Positions 1-9,002 of a stretch of 64,000 nt of DNA are shown here, one piece after another. Made by a program: the position numbers and the translations under genes. Source of the DNA: an uncultured Paracoccus sp. (GTDB taxonomy: Bacteria > Pseudomonadota > Alphaproteobacteria > Rhodobacterales > Rhodobacteraceae); assembly GCF_947496875.1 (NCBI RefSeq), contig NZ_CANMEH010000008.1, positions 1 through 64,000 of the forward strand. The letters run 5' to 3'. The notes beneath the pieces are model-generated. The model saw only the letters and a list, made by a program, of their open reading frames with translations, made no database searches and was not told the DNA's origin. How positions within the stretch are numbered: the first letter of the stretch is position 1; each line of letters starts with the position of its first letter.

Positions 1-27
1 CTCAGCATCACAACGAAAGCCGCCTGA
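1..27 (+). CDS. 3' end of a gene cut by the window, possibly mauB
   Basis: Eight codons (LSITTKAA) ending in TGA at 25-27, three bases before the mauE start. In mau clusters mauB (methylamine dehydrogenase large subunit) precedes mauE, and Paracoccus MauB ends in a similar short stretch containing ITT. The piece is far too short for certainty; the call rests mainly on gene order. Confidence 0.25.
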   Translation, partial: LSITTKAA

Positions 28-29
28 TC

Positions 30-653
30 ATGCCCTCAGGCCATCCGGGAAATTACACCAGCTTGACGGACGTGACCCGGACATGGGCTGAGCGCATGCT
101 GTACGAGCTTGTCGCAAACCCCGCGCTGCTGCTGGCGGTCCGCGTTTTCCTGGCGCTCGTCTTCGCCACCGCCGCATTGTCCAAGCTGGGCCACGCCGAG
201 GAGTTCTATGGCGTCGTCCGCAACTTCCGCATCCTGCCCGACGGGCTGTCCCGCCTGACCGCGCTTGTACTGCCGGTGGTCGAGCTCGCCGTCGCCGCGG
301 GCCTGCTGATCCGCGCGACGGCGGTGCCGGCGGCGATCGTCGGGGCCGCGCTGCTGACGGTCTTCGGGATGGCCATCGGCATCAACGTGCTGCGTGGCCG
401 GACCTCGATCGACTGCGGTTGCTTTCGCAACGGTCTGAAGCAGCAGGTCGGCTGGGCGCTGGTCGTCCGAAATGCAGCAATGGCCGGCGCCGCCCTGATC
501 GTCGCAGCGCTTCTGCCCGCCACAACCAGGCCGATGCCGGCCGAGGCGCTTGTCGGGCTGATGGCCGGGCTGGTCGCCCTGATGCTCTACCTCAGCGCCG
601 CGGCGCTGGGGGGGCTCCTGGCCGCGCAAACCATCTCGTCGAAAGGACGCTGA
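30..653 (+). CDS. mauE: MauE-like membrane protein of methylamine utilisation
   Basis: Predicted polytopic inner-membrane protein of the MauE/DoxX-like family. With MauD it is needed for maturation and stability of the disulfide-rich small subunit of methylamine dehydrogenase. The 207-residue frame has four to five hydrophobic helices and the DCGCF cysteine pair typical of MauE in its middle. An ATG at 96 would give 185 residues, closer to the usual family length; the start at 30 follows the preceding stop directly, so either is possible. mauD begins 2 bases after its stop. It looks intact, but its partners downstream are deleted or truncated, so it probably has no job left here. Confidence 0.8.
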   Translation: MPSGHPGNYTSLTDVTRTWAERMLYELVANPALLLAVRVFLALVFATAALSKLGHAEEFYGVVRNFRILPDGLSRLTALVLPVVELAVAAGLLIRATAVPAAIVGAALLTVFGMAIGINVLRGRTSIDCGCFRNGLKQQVGWALVVRNAAMAGAALIVAALLPATTRPMPAEALVGLMAGLVALMLYLSAAALGGLLAAQTISSKGR

Positions 654-654
654 C

Positions 655-897
655 ATGACCAATCTCCTGATCGTTTCCAACGTCATGCTGTGGATCGCCT
701 TCCTCGGCGTGACCATCGTGATGCTTGGTCTGCTGCGGCAAGTCGGGCTTCTGCACGAACGCAGTTCGCCCATGGACGCCATGATCACCGACCACGGGCC
801 TGACATCGGTGACAAGGCGCCCGAGCTGGACCTGAAGGATCACGATGGCCGTGTGGTCAAGGTGGGCGGCCCCGCCGCAGACGGACGGCAGACCGAG
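655..897 (+). pseudogene. mauD: mauD 5' remnant (N-terminal anchor only)
   Basis: The first about 80 residues match MauD: a membrane anchor near residues 3-25, then LLRQVGLLHERSSP and GPDIGDKAPELDL leading into the thioredoxin-like domain. Intact MauD (about 200 residues) carries a CPxC active site soon after this point. Here the frame passes into unrelated sequence near base 897 and stops at 1113 without any CxxC. The break is probably the left edge of a deletion that also removed mauA and mauC, which normally lie between mauD and mauJ. An AAAGGA ribosome-binding site precedes the ATG. Confidence 0.75.
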
Positions 898-899
898 CC

Positions 900-1271
900 G
901 GGCACGCGACTGCTTTCGGCCTTCGGATTGCTACACGCGGCGAACAAGGGTGATCCGGCGCGCCGCCACGTCGATGTGGCGGACTTCCGCGTGACGACCC
1001 AGATGCTCGCTCATGCGGGCGCCGACGATCAGACGCTCATCGGGCTAAATCTTGAAGAGCTGCTCGCGGTACTGCAGCCGTGGCACCAGCGGCTGGTCGG
1101 CCGGACGGCGTAAGGCTGCCATTGTGCGACACGCTGCCGGACCGCCAGCGGCTTTCGCGGATGGCGAACCTGGCCGATCTCGTGGCTCATCGCCTGCTTT
1201 CGTCCGAGGTCAGCGCGCGCGCGCTGGACGCATCGGCACGGTTACCCGTTCCAGAGGCGGCGTCATGCTGA
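900..1271 (+). pseudogene. unrecognised coding remnant before mauG, possibly mauJ 3' end
   Basis: Two adjacent frames read as helical, protein-like sequence: one from about 900 to 1105 (containing LNLEELLAVLQPWHQRLVGR), continued in another from about 1105 to 1271 (containing LADLVAHRLLSSEVSARAL). The second ends in a stop at 1269-1271 that overlaps the mauG start. A frameshift near 1105 would join them. In mau operons mauJ immediately precedes mauG, so a mauJ tail is the natural candidate, but I do not recognise the sequence and rely on position only. Confidence 0.35.
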
Positions 1272-1918
1272 GGGGGGCTCTGGGCCTTGGTGCCATCGTC
1301 ACCTGCTGCTGGGCGGCAGTTGCGCTTGCCGCCATCGCCCAGCCTGCAAGGAACCGGACGCCCGACTCCGGCCGGTTGATCGCCTTGGGCGAGCGGCTGT
1401 TCTTCGAAACGGCGTTGTCCAGGAACGAGAGCCAGTCCTGTGCGACCTGCCACGATCCTGCCCGGGCGTTCACGGACCCGCGCGAGGGCAGGGCCAAGCT
1501 TGCCGTCTCCGTCGGCGACGACGGCGAGTCTCATGGCGACCGCAACACGCCGACGCTGGGATATGTTGGGTTCAGTCCCGAGTTCCACCTGTCTGACGCG
1601 GGGGTCTACAAGGGCGGGCAGTTCTGGGATGGCCGGGCCGCGAACTTGCGGGACCAGGCCGGCCAGCCAATGCTGAACCCCGTCGAGATGGCGATGCCTG
1701 ACAAGGAAACGGTCGCCGCCCGCCTTGCAGCCGATCCCGCCTACACGGCCGAGTTCGAAGAATTATGGGGCCGCGGGACGCTGGACGACGCAGATCGAAC
1801 CTTCGCTGCCGTGTCCGAGGCACTTGCCGCTTACCAGCAGACGCCGGAGTTCGCGCCCTTCGACTCCCGCTATGACCGCTGGCTGCGCGGCGAGGACAAG
1901 TTCACGGGTGAGGAATAG
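1265..1918 (+). pseudogene. mauG: mauG, truncated after the first haem domain
   Basis: MauG is a periplasmic dihaem enzyme of the cytochrome-c peroxidase family that matures the tryptophan tryptophylquinone cofactor of methylamine dehydrogenase. This frame starts with a signal peptide (about residues 1-26) and has the first haem site CATCH at residues 59-63, followed by recognisable MauG/CcpA sequence (GGQFWDGRAANL, NPVEMAM). It stops with TAG at 1916-1918 after 217 residues, where the family runs to roughly 390. The second haem site and C-terminal half are absent, and the sequence beyond the stop does not resume the family in any frame I read. Not functional as written. Confidence 0.8.
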
Positions 1919-2384
1919 GGCAGTTGGCGGGGTTGTTGATGGGGCGGGGTATCCGGTCAGATTTCATCCAGTTCCGGCTCCTCCCGGACCGACCGCGGTC
2001 TTCAGAGCTTGCCGGCAGTGAGCCATCCCATCCCCAGCTCTGCGCGACCACATGGTGCACGGCGATCAGTTCCCCACCACGCGAGGCGGATGACGAGGGC
2101 ATTGGCTCCTCGTCGTCGGCCGTAAAAGTTGCCACGCCGCCGTTAAGTTGTGCGGCGACGTACCTTGAAAGCCGGAGTCCGACGAAACCCCGTGGCCATA
2201 GCCGCATGTGGCTGCGGCTTCCAAGATGCAGCGGACACCGCGGTCGACCTGAGGGCAGCTGCCAGGACCGAAATCCCGGAGATCGCGACAGAAGGCCTGA
2301 ATGTACCTGAGAGCAGGACTGGATCCTCGGAACCGCCCCGCCCACGGCGATGGCGACCTGGTCTGACGCCACAATCGAGAATGC
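1919..2384. other. 466-base stretch without a recognised gene
   Basis: No frame on either strand gives a family I recognise. The stretch lies between the broken mauG and the alpA-like gene and probably contains the right edge of the mau collapse. Several long open frames are present, as expected by chance at this G+C content. Confidence 0.5.
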
Positions 2385-2597
2385 CTATTCCCCTTCGCCG
2401 AAGTGGGCTTGGGAGCAATGTTCGATATACTCCATGATCTCGGACATCCGCCACCGGGATGAGCTTCCTTGCTTGAGCGGCTTCGGAAAGCAGCCGCGTT
2501 GGATGTCGCGGTAGATGTTGGCCCTCGATCGCTGGAGCATCTCGACAAGGGTCGAGACTCGGACCAGACACTCTGCGTGCGGCTGTAAGGCGCTCAT
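2385..2597 (-). CDS. AlpA-family prophage regulatory protein
   Basis: A 70-residue helix-turn-helix protein of the AlpA / CP4-57 regulator type. These small DNA-binding proteins switch excision or early genes of integrated elements. Visible family features are the start V-R-V-S-T-L-V-E-M, then SRANIYRDIQRGCFPKPLKQG and the SSRWRMSEIMEYIE end. The ATG at 2597 is chosen because AAGGAG lies 6 bases upstream; a longer frame to 2669 has no such site. No integrase, primase or other phage gene is next to it, so it looks like an orphan of a lost prophage or island. Confidence 0.75.
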   Translation of the reverse strand: MSALQPHAECLVRVSTLVEMLQRSRANIYRDIQRGCFPKPLKQGSSSRWRMSEIMEYIEHCSQAHFGEGE

Positions 2598-2899
2598 GGT
2601 AATCTCCTTGGTTAGAAGGGAGGTCGGGTCGCCTTGAGAGACGCGGAAACGAGAGCACGCCTTCCTCACAGGTATTTGAACCGCCCACGTCCGCTGGCCG
2701 CGGACCGGCCGATCGCGAGGGTCGGGCCAAAGATCAAGGTACCCGTCACACGATTTGGACTGCTGTTCCGGACTGACCGGGAGCTTCCGGTCGCCTGAGC
2801 AGCTGCCCTGCTCCGCAGTCGGGCACGAGCCACAAAGCTTCGGGTGACTCCAGTTCAGATGGCTCGTTCCTCAGACAGGCCCGTCCTCCCTGGGACCGA
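2598..2899. other. about 300 bases with no recognised gene
   Basis: Spacer upstream of the alpA-like gene and downstream of the transposase relic. It holds the alpA ribosome-binding site and presumably its promoter. I saw no clear inverted repeats that would mark the insertion-sequence end. Confidence 0.4.
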
Positions 2900-3760
2900 C
2901 ACCGTCGAGGCTGCATGGCACTTCAGATCGAGCGCAAGTTTTTCGTCCTGTCCAATGCCCGGCAGAAGCAGGTCGTTCGGTCCGTCCGGCTTCGGGACAG
3001 CCTGATTTCCTCTTCGGTGCCGGGCAAGCGCCCCCGCACGCGATGTCATGCCCGCCTTGGCGCGCTGCTCATATGTCAGGTGCCCGTCCGTGCAGAGCAC
3101 GGCGGCGGGCGCCATAACGGGCAGAAGAGCCGCCGAGATCGAAGGCTGACATTCGCGACCGCCTCGAAGGCGCGGTGCCCGGAGCTGTCCGTCGCCCCGA
3201 GCAGGTTCCTGTCCCAGGCGCGCCATCAGCCGGGCGGTGTCTTCACGGGCGCATTGCGGCGCAGATAGAATGACCACCGCTTCCGGGGCGGCTTTGGGTG
3301 TGCCATCTGGTTTGCCTGATGCCGCGCCCATTCCCGAGAGCCCTTGCGGCTCTCGCGCTGGCGCGCCTCGTCGGCCTCGATGATGCCCGCAAGAGCCCCG
3401 TTCCCATCTGCCGACACTCGCAGCGGAGGGCCAACCGCCACCGCCACCGCCACGCCGTGTGCCTGGAGATCCCGGGTTCGTTGGCTGCCGGTCCGGCACG
3501 ACCAAGGCCCTTCAGCTTCGAACATGTCGCGCACCACCTCGACAAGCAAGCCCGGGCCATGCACCCGGCCATGAGGGTCCCGGTTGCTCCGCACCGGGTG
3601 CGGCGCAGTCCATGCAGCGCCAGCGACGCGGGCCCGTCCGGGTCGATCCCCAAGAGGACCGCTCTTGTCCGCCGCAATGCGGGCAGGGGAGATCCGGGCG
3701 CGCCGCGTCGATCTCCACGAAGGCTTCAGCCCTTCTGCGAGCCGTAATTCGACCTGCGAG
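2900..3760 (-). pseudogene. IS1595-family transposase, multiply frameshifted
   Basis: Pieces of one transposase appear in order but in three reading frames of the minus strand. There is an N-terminal zinc ribbon (CPHC then CMDC, about 3700-3600); MFEAEGP and GISRHTAWRWR (helix-turn-helix, about 3550-3460); the DDE-domain piece GIIEADEARQRESRKGSREW (about 3390-3330); and AAVLCTDGHLTYE carrying the second acidic residue (about 3090). This order and these motifs fit the IS1595 family. At least three frame changes are needed to read it through, so it is dead. Its terminal repeats could not be placed, so the limits are approximate. Confidence 0.7.
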
Positions 3761-3897
3761 GTCAGGAGCGGGCTTGCGACGGATGAAACCGCGGCAGGGG
3801 ATCTGCACACAGCGTGGGAGACTCGCCGATTTGCTCGCGTGCCCGGGCTGCATGGCACGGCTAAAACACATCAGGCACAAGCGTCTACCGTAGCCCT

Positions 3898-4164
3898 ATG
3901 CGGGACCTGAAGCTGAACGCAGCCGAATGCGTCGCAGCCGTTGCGCGACTTTGACGTTCGTCCAAGCCGGCGGAGGAACTGGGCGTCTCCTCCTCAGCCG
4001 TCAGCCAGCAGATCCGCGCCAAGGGGAACCCGCAGCCAAGACCCGTCAGGGTGCGCGATGAAGCTGCCGGCCTTTCCTCGTCGTTGCTATCGCAGCTCTC
4101 GGTCCGTTCGGCACCGACATCCTCACCCCGCCGCCAGGCAGACTTCCGCGACACCCTCGCGTGG
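3898..4164 (+). pseudogene. LysR-family regulator remnant
   Basis: From the ATG at 3898 the frame reads a LysR-like amino terminus, is interrupted by TGA at 3952-3954, then continues in frame with AEELGVSSSAVSQQIRA, the recognition helix region of GcvA-type LysR proteins. After about 30 more codons the similarity is lost, and the frame closes at 4164, just before the end of the convergent molybdoenzyme gene. Only the DNA-binding domain is represented. It may once have regulated a neighbour, but nothing ties it to one. Confidence 0.55.
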
Positions 4165-4165
4165 C

Positions 4166-6856
4166 TCAGTTGACCGCTGGGGCGTCGGATGCGTTCTTCA
4201 TCAGGAACTCGGTCACCAATGTGGCCTCCGTGTCGTCCAGGCCCGCCCGCGGGTACATCGAGGGGGTGATGCCCCGCCACTGCAGCTGGGTGAATCCCTT
4301 AGGGTCACGCGGGCCGTGACAGACCGTGCAGCGCTGATAGAAGATCCGCTCGCCGGGCTCCATGTCGGCGTAGAGGGACTCCACCAGTTCCGAGACGCGG
4401 TCCAGGGCCAGCGCATCCTCGTCGATCGCCGCGAACTGGTAGTCGCTCAGGACCACCGGCGGGGCATAGGCCCGGTTCGGACGCTCCGCATCCTCGCACT
4501 TGCTGAGCGACGCCACGCAGGTATTGGCAATTGTCGCCTGCGTCAGGCCCGTCGCCGGCCGCTCGGAGGTGAGCCAGTTGATCTGGCCCGAATTGCACCG
4601 GCCCTTGCTGTCCAGATCCGGCCAGCCGCCTTCGTAGAGCGACATGACCCCGGGCATGATGTCGTCCGACAGCACCGCCCCGGCGATGACCGCGCCACGA
4701 TCGTTGCGGATCTCGACCAGGTCACCGTCCGCGATTCCCCTCGCTTCGGCGTCCTGGCGGTTGATCCGCACCGGCTCCCGTCCGTCTATCATGTAGAGCT
4801 CCCGCAAGCGGGCCGAGTTCCCCATCTGGCTGTGCAGGCGATACCAGGGATGCGGGCTGACCACGTGCAGCTGACCCTCCTGAGCATTCCCGAGATATTC
4901 CAGCGGCTCCTGCCAGATCGGCATGCCGGGATTGTCCGCCACGCCATAGTCCGCGATGGTCTGGCAGAACATCTCGATCCTGCCCGACACCGTATGCAGC
5001 GGATGGCCATCGGGGTCGTTGTAGAATTCCCCGTGCCGGACCCACTTGCGGGCTTCGGGCGGCGGAGGCTGGAGGGCGTAGCCCTTCTCCCAGAACTCCT
5101 CGAACGGGGTGGTCTGGGCGGCGCCGGTGCGGCCGTAGGCAGCCTGGATGTGCTCCATGAAGTCGAGCCCGTCGGTGAACTGCATCCACAGGCCGAACTT
5201 GTCGGCCAGCGCCTCGAAGATCTCGTAGTCGCTCTTTGACTCGCCCTGCGGCTCGATGCATTTCTTCATCGCGTAGATCTTGTCGTTGGAATAGGTCCCG
5301 CCGACCGAGATGTCGTCTCGCTCCATCGTCGAGGAGGCCGGCAGCACGATGTCCGCCCAGCGGACAGCCGCCGTCCACCAGACGTCCTGGCTGACGATCG
5401 TGTGCAGCTTGGAAAACGCCTTGATGAGCCGGTTCAGGTCCTGCTGGTGTGACACGAAGTTGTTGCCGGCGTTATAGATCATCCGGATGTCGGGATAGGT
5501 GCGGATCTGGCCGTTGTAGAAGAACTCCTTGCCGGGGTTCTCCAGCATCTCGGTGATGCGGCTGGCGGGGCATAGCTTGTCTACCAGGTTCTTTCCCGAG
5601 GACAGACCCGTCGGTGTGGGCTGACCCGATTGGGGCATGCCGCCATTGCCGTAGTGCCAGCTGAAACCGACACCTTCGCCCGGCTTGCCGATCTTGCCGA
5701 TCAGCGCCGCGAAGTTGATGATGGCGTGGTGGACGAGCTCGCCATGATGGGCGCGCTGCAAGGACCATGCCCCCGCAAACTGGGTACGCGAATTGGCGAA
5801 CAGTTCGGCCATTTCGCGGATCTTGTCGGCCGGGATGCCGGTGATGGCGGCGGCCCACTCCGGCGTCTTCGGTGTGTCATCGTCGCCTTCGCCCTGGACA
5901 TAGGCGATCCATTCCTCGGACCCCACGGTGTACATCGCCATGTACTCGCGGTCCTCCAGTCCCTCCGCAAGGACGTGATGGGCCATTCCCAGGAACAGCG
6001 CGATGTCGGTGTTCGGAATGATCTGCACCTATTCGGCCGCCAGATACTCGTCCGAGGCGGTGCGCTGCGGGTTGATCGAGATGAACCTGCAGCCCGCGTC
6101 CCGGATCTCGGCCCACGGTCCGTACATGCCGTGGTCGGCCACGGTGAATTCGATCCGGTTGTTCTTGATGGGGTCGCACCCCACCAGCACGAAGACCTCG
6201 GTGTTGTCGCGCACGACCTCCCACGCCGTCTGCGGCGAATAGACCTCCATGTCGCCGATGATATGGGGCAAGGCGACCTGACTTGCGCCCGCCGACCAGT
6301 CGCCCTGCGTGATCGTGCAACTCCCGAACAGGTTGAAGAAGCGCTGCTGCATGACGTTCGGGCGGAACGAACCGGCGTTGGACCAGCCGCCGTAAGACGA
6401 GCTGAAGATCGCCTCGTTGCCGTTCTCCTCGATGGTCTTGAGGATCGCGTTGCCGGCGAGGGCCAGCGCGGTGTCCCAGTCCACCCGGACGAACTCCTCC
6501 TTGCCGCGCAACTCGGGCTTGGTGTCACCCGTCTGCCAGCCGTCCAGATAGGATTTACGGACCATCGGATAGAGGATCCGGGTGTCGTCATAGACCCGGT
6601 CGATGGTACCCAGCATCAGCATGTCGGTGGGCTGCTTGTCCAATTCGACAACGGGGCTGATCCCGACCAGCCGACCATCGCGGACAACGGCCTCGAACGG
6701 TCCCCAGTGCGAGGCGTGGAACACCCGCTGCCCGTGCGAATTGGGATCAATCGCCGCCAGCGCGGAGCTGTTCAGCAACCGTCCGGCTCCGGCAAGACCG
6801 AGGGCTGCCACGCCAGTCTGCATGAATCCACGGCGGGAAAGCGGGAAGGCGGACAT
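4166..6856 (-). pseudogene. TorA/DorA-like molybdoenzyme fused to a c-type cytochrome, interrupted by one in-frame TAG
   Basis: Periplasmic molybdopterin reductase of the TMAO/DMSO reductase family. The 896-codon frame starts at 6856 with a twin-arginine signal (SRRGFMQTG) and keeps the serine molybdenum ligand in GDWSAGASQ (Ser188), DPIKNNR, and the later TorA blocks (INPNTD-like PNTDIALFLGMAHH). After the molybdopterin domains there is a C-terminal extension with one haem site, CTVCH, at about residues 843-847, followed by QLQWRGITPSMYPR. This resembles the last haem domain of TorC-type cytochromes. Codon 276 is TAG (6029-6031), exactly where TorA has Trp (E-W-I/V), i.e. TGG to TAG. A GTG follows immediately, but restart there would lose the signal and the Mo ligand. 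No torC, torD or sensor genes are adjacent. Called a pseudogene on the sequence as given; a sequencing error or suppression is possible. Confidence 0.85.
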
Positions 6857-7071
6857 GCCGAAATCCTTTCAATCTGAGCACTGACCAAGAATGGACCGCC
6901 TGCGAGCGGCATTCGGTGATCTGGATCGAGGACTGGGTGTTTGCCGGATGGCACGTGTCAAGGAGGGAAGCGCCGCGAATGATTGTTTCACCGACATCGA
7001 GCGTCTGGTGAACGATTTGCCTGAATATGGCGCTTTCCCTCACCCGTGCACCCATCTGGGAGACCCGAGCC

Positions 7072-7563
7072 ATGATTTTCTTGTTCGCTGCCCCCGGGGC
7101 ACGACTTGCGACAGCGGCGGCTGTTTCACTCCTGCTGTCCGCGCCACTCCTTGCCCAGTCGGCCGCGGAAACCAAGCCCGTTGCCCCCGTCCTGCAGGAG
7201 AGCGCCGGTGATATGCCCGCCAATCCTCACGAGATGCTGGGTGAGCTGACGGGAGGGCCGGACGGCTCGCCGACGGCATTGCGCGGCAACCCGCTGCCCG
7301 GCACCTCGACGTCGATCCCGACCACCAACCCCGCGCCCGTTGTCCCGCTGTCTGAGCGGCAGGGCCAACCTGTGGACTGCGAGAGAACCGGCATCGAAGG
7401 CCAGTGCGATCCGGTGGTGGGATTGGGCAACTGCCCGGAACCTTCGCAGGCGCGGTCAGGGCTGAGGGACTCCGACGCGCTTGCACCCGGACCCGCGGCG
7501 GTGGGAGGGGGTGACCCTGCTGCAACTGACGCCGCTGACGGCCCGGCTACACTCGAGAATTAG
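7072..7563 (+). CDS. small secreted protein, unknown function
   Basis: A 163-residue frame with a credible signal peptide (hydrophobic residues about 10-24, ending in a LLAQS-A-like cleavage region). The rest is Pro/Gly/Ala-rich, with a CERTGIEGQCDP stretch containing two of its few cysteines. An ATG at 7027 in the same frame adds 15 residues ahead of the signal, so 7072 is preferred. It is divergent from the molybdoenzyme gene. I do not recognise a family; low-complexity composition leaves some doubt that it is a real gene. Confidence 0.45.
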   Translation: MIFLFAAPGARLATAAAVSLLLSAPLLAQSAAETKPVAPVLQESAGDMPANPHEMLGELTGGPDGSPTALRGNPLPGTSTSIPTTNPAPVVPLSERQGQPVDCERTGIEGQCDPVVGLGNCPEPSQARSGLRDSDALAPGPAAVGGGDPAATDAADGPATLEN

Positions 7564-7754
7564 CGCGCGGGGCTGATCTGTCAGGGAGTGAGGCTGCTCG
7601 CCGTCCACCGCGCGATCCCTGGAGATGAGGGGCGAGCAACTCGATCGCCGCCGATGCGATCATCTGGTCGAACGAACCCTGTGCGACCGGTCGATGCGCC
7701 GCAGCGAACGGCCATGTCGGCAGTGTGCGGCGCGACTCTGACCTCGCCACGCAC

Positions 7755-7778
7755 TGCGCACCAGTCGACTGGTGCGCA
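7755..7778. promoter_or_regulatory. perfect 24-bp palindrome, candidate operator
   Basis: The half-site TGCGCACCAGTC is followed with no spacer by its exact reverse complement. The core ACCAGTCGACTGGT has the form of operators bound by dimeric TetR-type repressors. It lies just ahead of the relic of a zinc alcohol dehydrogenase, the kind of gene such repressors often control. No repressor gene is in the vicinity. Confidence 0.5.
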
Positions 7779-7867
7779 ATGACGGCTCCGAAATCAGGCT
7801 GAGCCCATTCTGGCGAAATCCGAACCGGCACTCGGCGATCCTACGGCAGTGTCCGATTTGCAGCTGC

Positions 7868-8077
7868 GGCTCCGAATGGATCGACGCCGCCTTCGATGCG
7901 GTTGACGGGCCACAGGTTGCCGTTACTGCCGAGACCATCCGTCTCCGTGGCACCATCGTCATCCACGGTGCACCCAGCAATGAGCCCACCCAATTCCCGC
8001 TGAAGGTCGCCCTGCGCAAGAACCTCTCCTTGCGCGGCTGTCACTTCACTGAAATCACCGACGAATGGTCGCCATGA
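7868..8077 (+). pseudogene. zinc-dependent alcohol dehydrogenase / quinone oxidoreductase, internal fragment
   Basis: About 65 residues match the cofactor-binding half of medium-chain dehydrogenases. WIDAAFDAVDGPQV corresponds to the usual VDVVFDPVGGPQV. It is followed by LRGTIVIHGAPSNEPTQFPL and LRKNLSLRGCHFTEIT, close to the family's GGTIVIHGALSGEPTPFPL and LSLRGYxFTEIT. The N-terminal catalytic domain and the C-terminus are missing and the frame closes at 8077. Relic of a deleted gene. Confidence 0.65.
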
Positions 8078-8163
8078 AGTGCCTTCCCTCCTGCATCGGA
8101 TGTGCGGGCTTCAACGAGGCGAGACGCCCCCCCAGAGAGCCGATTGTTGCCTTGGCGCTGCTC

Positions 8164-8340
8164 CTACGGGTAGAACACGCCGCCGACCGCTCGGCGGGGT
8201 TTGGTATTCGTCTCGGGAAGCGGGATGAAGTCTGCCTCATCGCCCGGGACGGTGTCGAAGCGCCCACGCCGCCATTCTTCCTGCGCTTGCTCGATCCGCT
8301 CCTTGCGCGATGAGACGAAGTTCCACCAGATCCAGTGCGG
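8164..8340 (-). pseudogene. pirin-family protein, C-terminal fragment
   Basis: The last about 58 codons match the pirin C-terminus very well: [16 protein letters not shown], then [19 protein letters not shown], before a short tail ending at 8164. Pirins are iron-binding cupins, some with quercetinase activity. No cupin core precedes it; upstream sequence in this frame is unrelated and overlaps a permease relic on the other strand. Only the tail of the gene survives. Confidence 0.65.
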
Positions 8341-8385
8341 CCCATCATCGCCCATTTGGTCGGCCGCCAGGCCGGGGCCATGACC

Positions 8386-8742
8386 GGGCAACTGCGCGCC
8401 GACGCGCCGCGCGGGGCCACGCTCTGGGGCTACGAGCTCGCTCCGCGGCTGCTCGGCCCGTTTCTGGCGCTGTGTCTTTACCGCTGGGAGATTATCGTCC
8501 GCGAAACGGCCGGGATGGGATTGCTGGGTATTGCCACACTCGGCTTCTTCATCGACAGCGCGGTCGCCGAGCTCCGCCTCCACCGGGCGATGGTCCTGCT
8601 GGTTGCCGCCGGTCTGCTGACGGCCGCGATCGACAGCATCTCGCGCCTGGTCAGACGGCGGATCGGCGCGGGTGGCGGCCGAGCGCTCCCGCACGAGGCG
8701 CGGCTCCGCAGCGGTGGGCCGAGTTACACGATCGCTTGGTAA
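8386..8742 (+). pseudogene. PhnE-type ABC transporter permease, C-terminal fragment
   Basis: The frame ends with the EAA-loop and last membrane helices of a PhnE-like permease: [19 protein letters not shown] fits the PhnE pattern YRWEI-x-R-x-x-x-x-x-GLVG, followed by a helix and a basic end (RLVRRRIG). Family members are about 270 residues with a full set of membrane helices; here only the final quarter remains and no binding-protein or ATPase gene is nearby. A dead tail. Confidence 0.55.
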
Positions 8743-9002
8743 CGCTCGTGCTGACTCGGACCAGCGGCGAATTCGGACATAGCGCCCTCACGACCGGCTG
8801 ATCTGCAGAGAAGCGAGGGACGCCAGCATCCCTCCGCTCGGGGTGGACATGGAACACCGGATCACGAGACTGATCGATGCCGCGCGTCGGTGGGGACCAC
8901 CAGGAGCGAAGCTCTGCCACCCCGGCGCCACCCCGAGATGCTATCTGCGTCTCGACCCACACAACGAGTCAGGAGGAAGTTTCTGTTATCGCTGGAAAAT
9001 CG

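Noticed and set aside
6026-6031. TAG read as pyrrolysine or another non-standard amino acid
   Set aside because: The replaced residue is an ordinary conserved Trp, there is no sign of pyl genes in the window, and a one-base mutation is the simpler explanation.
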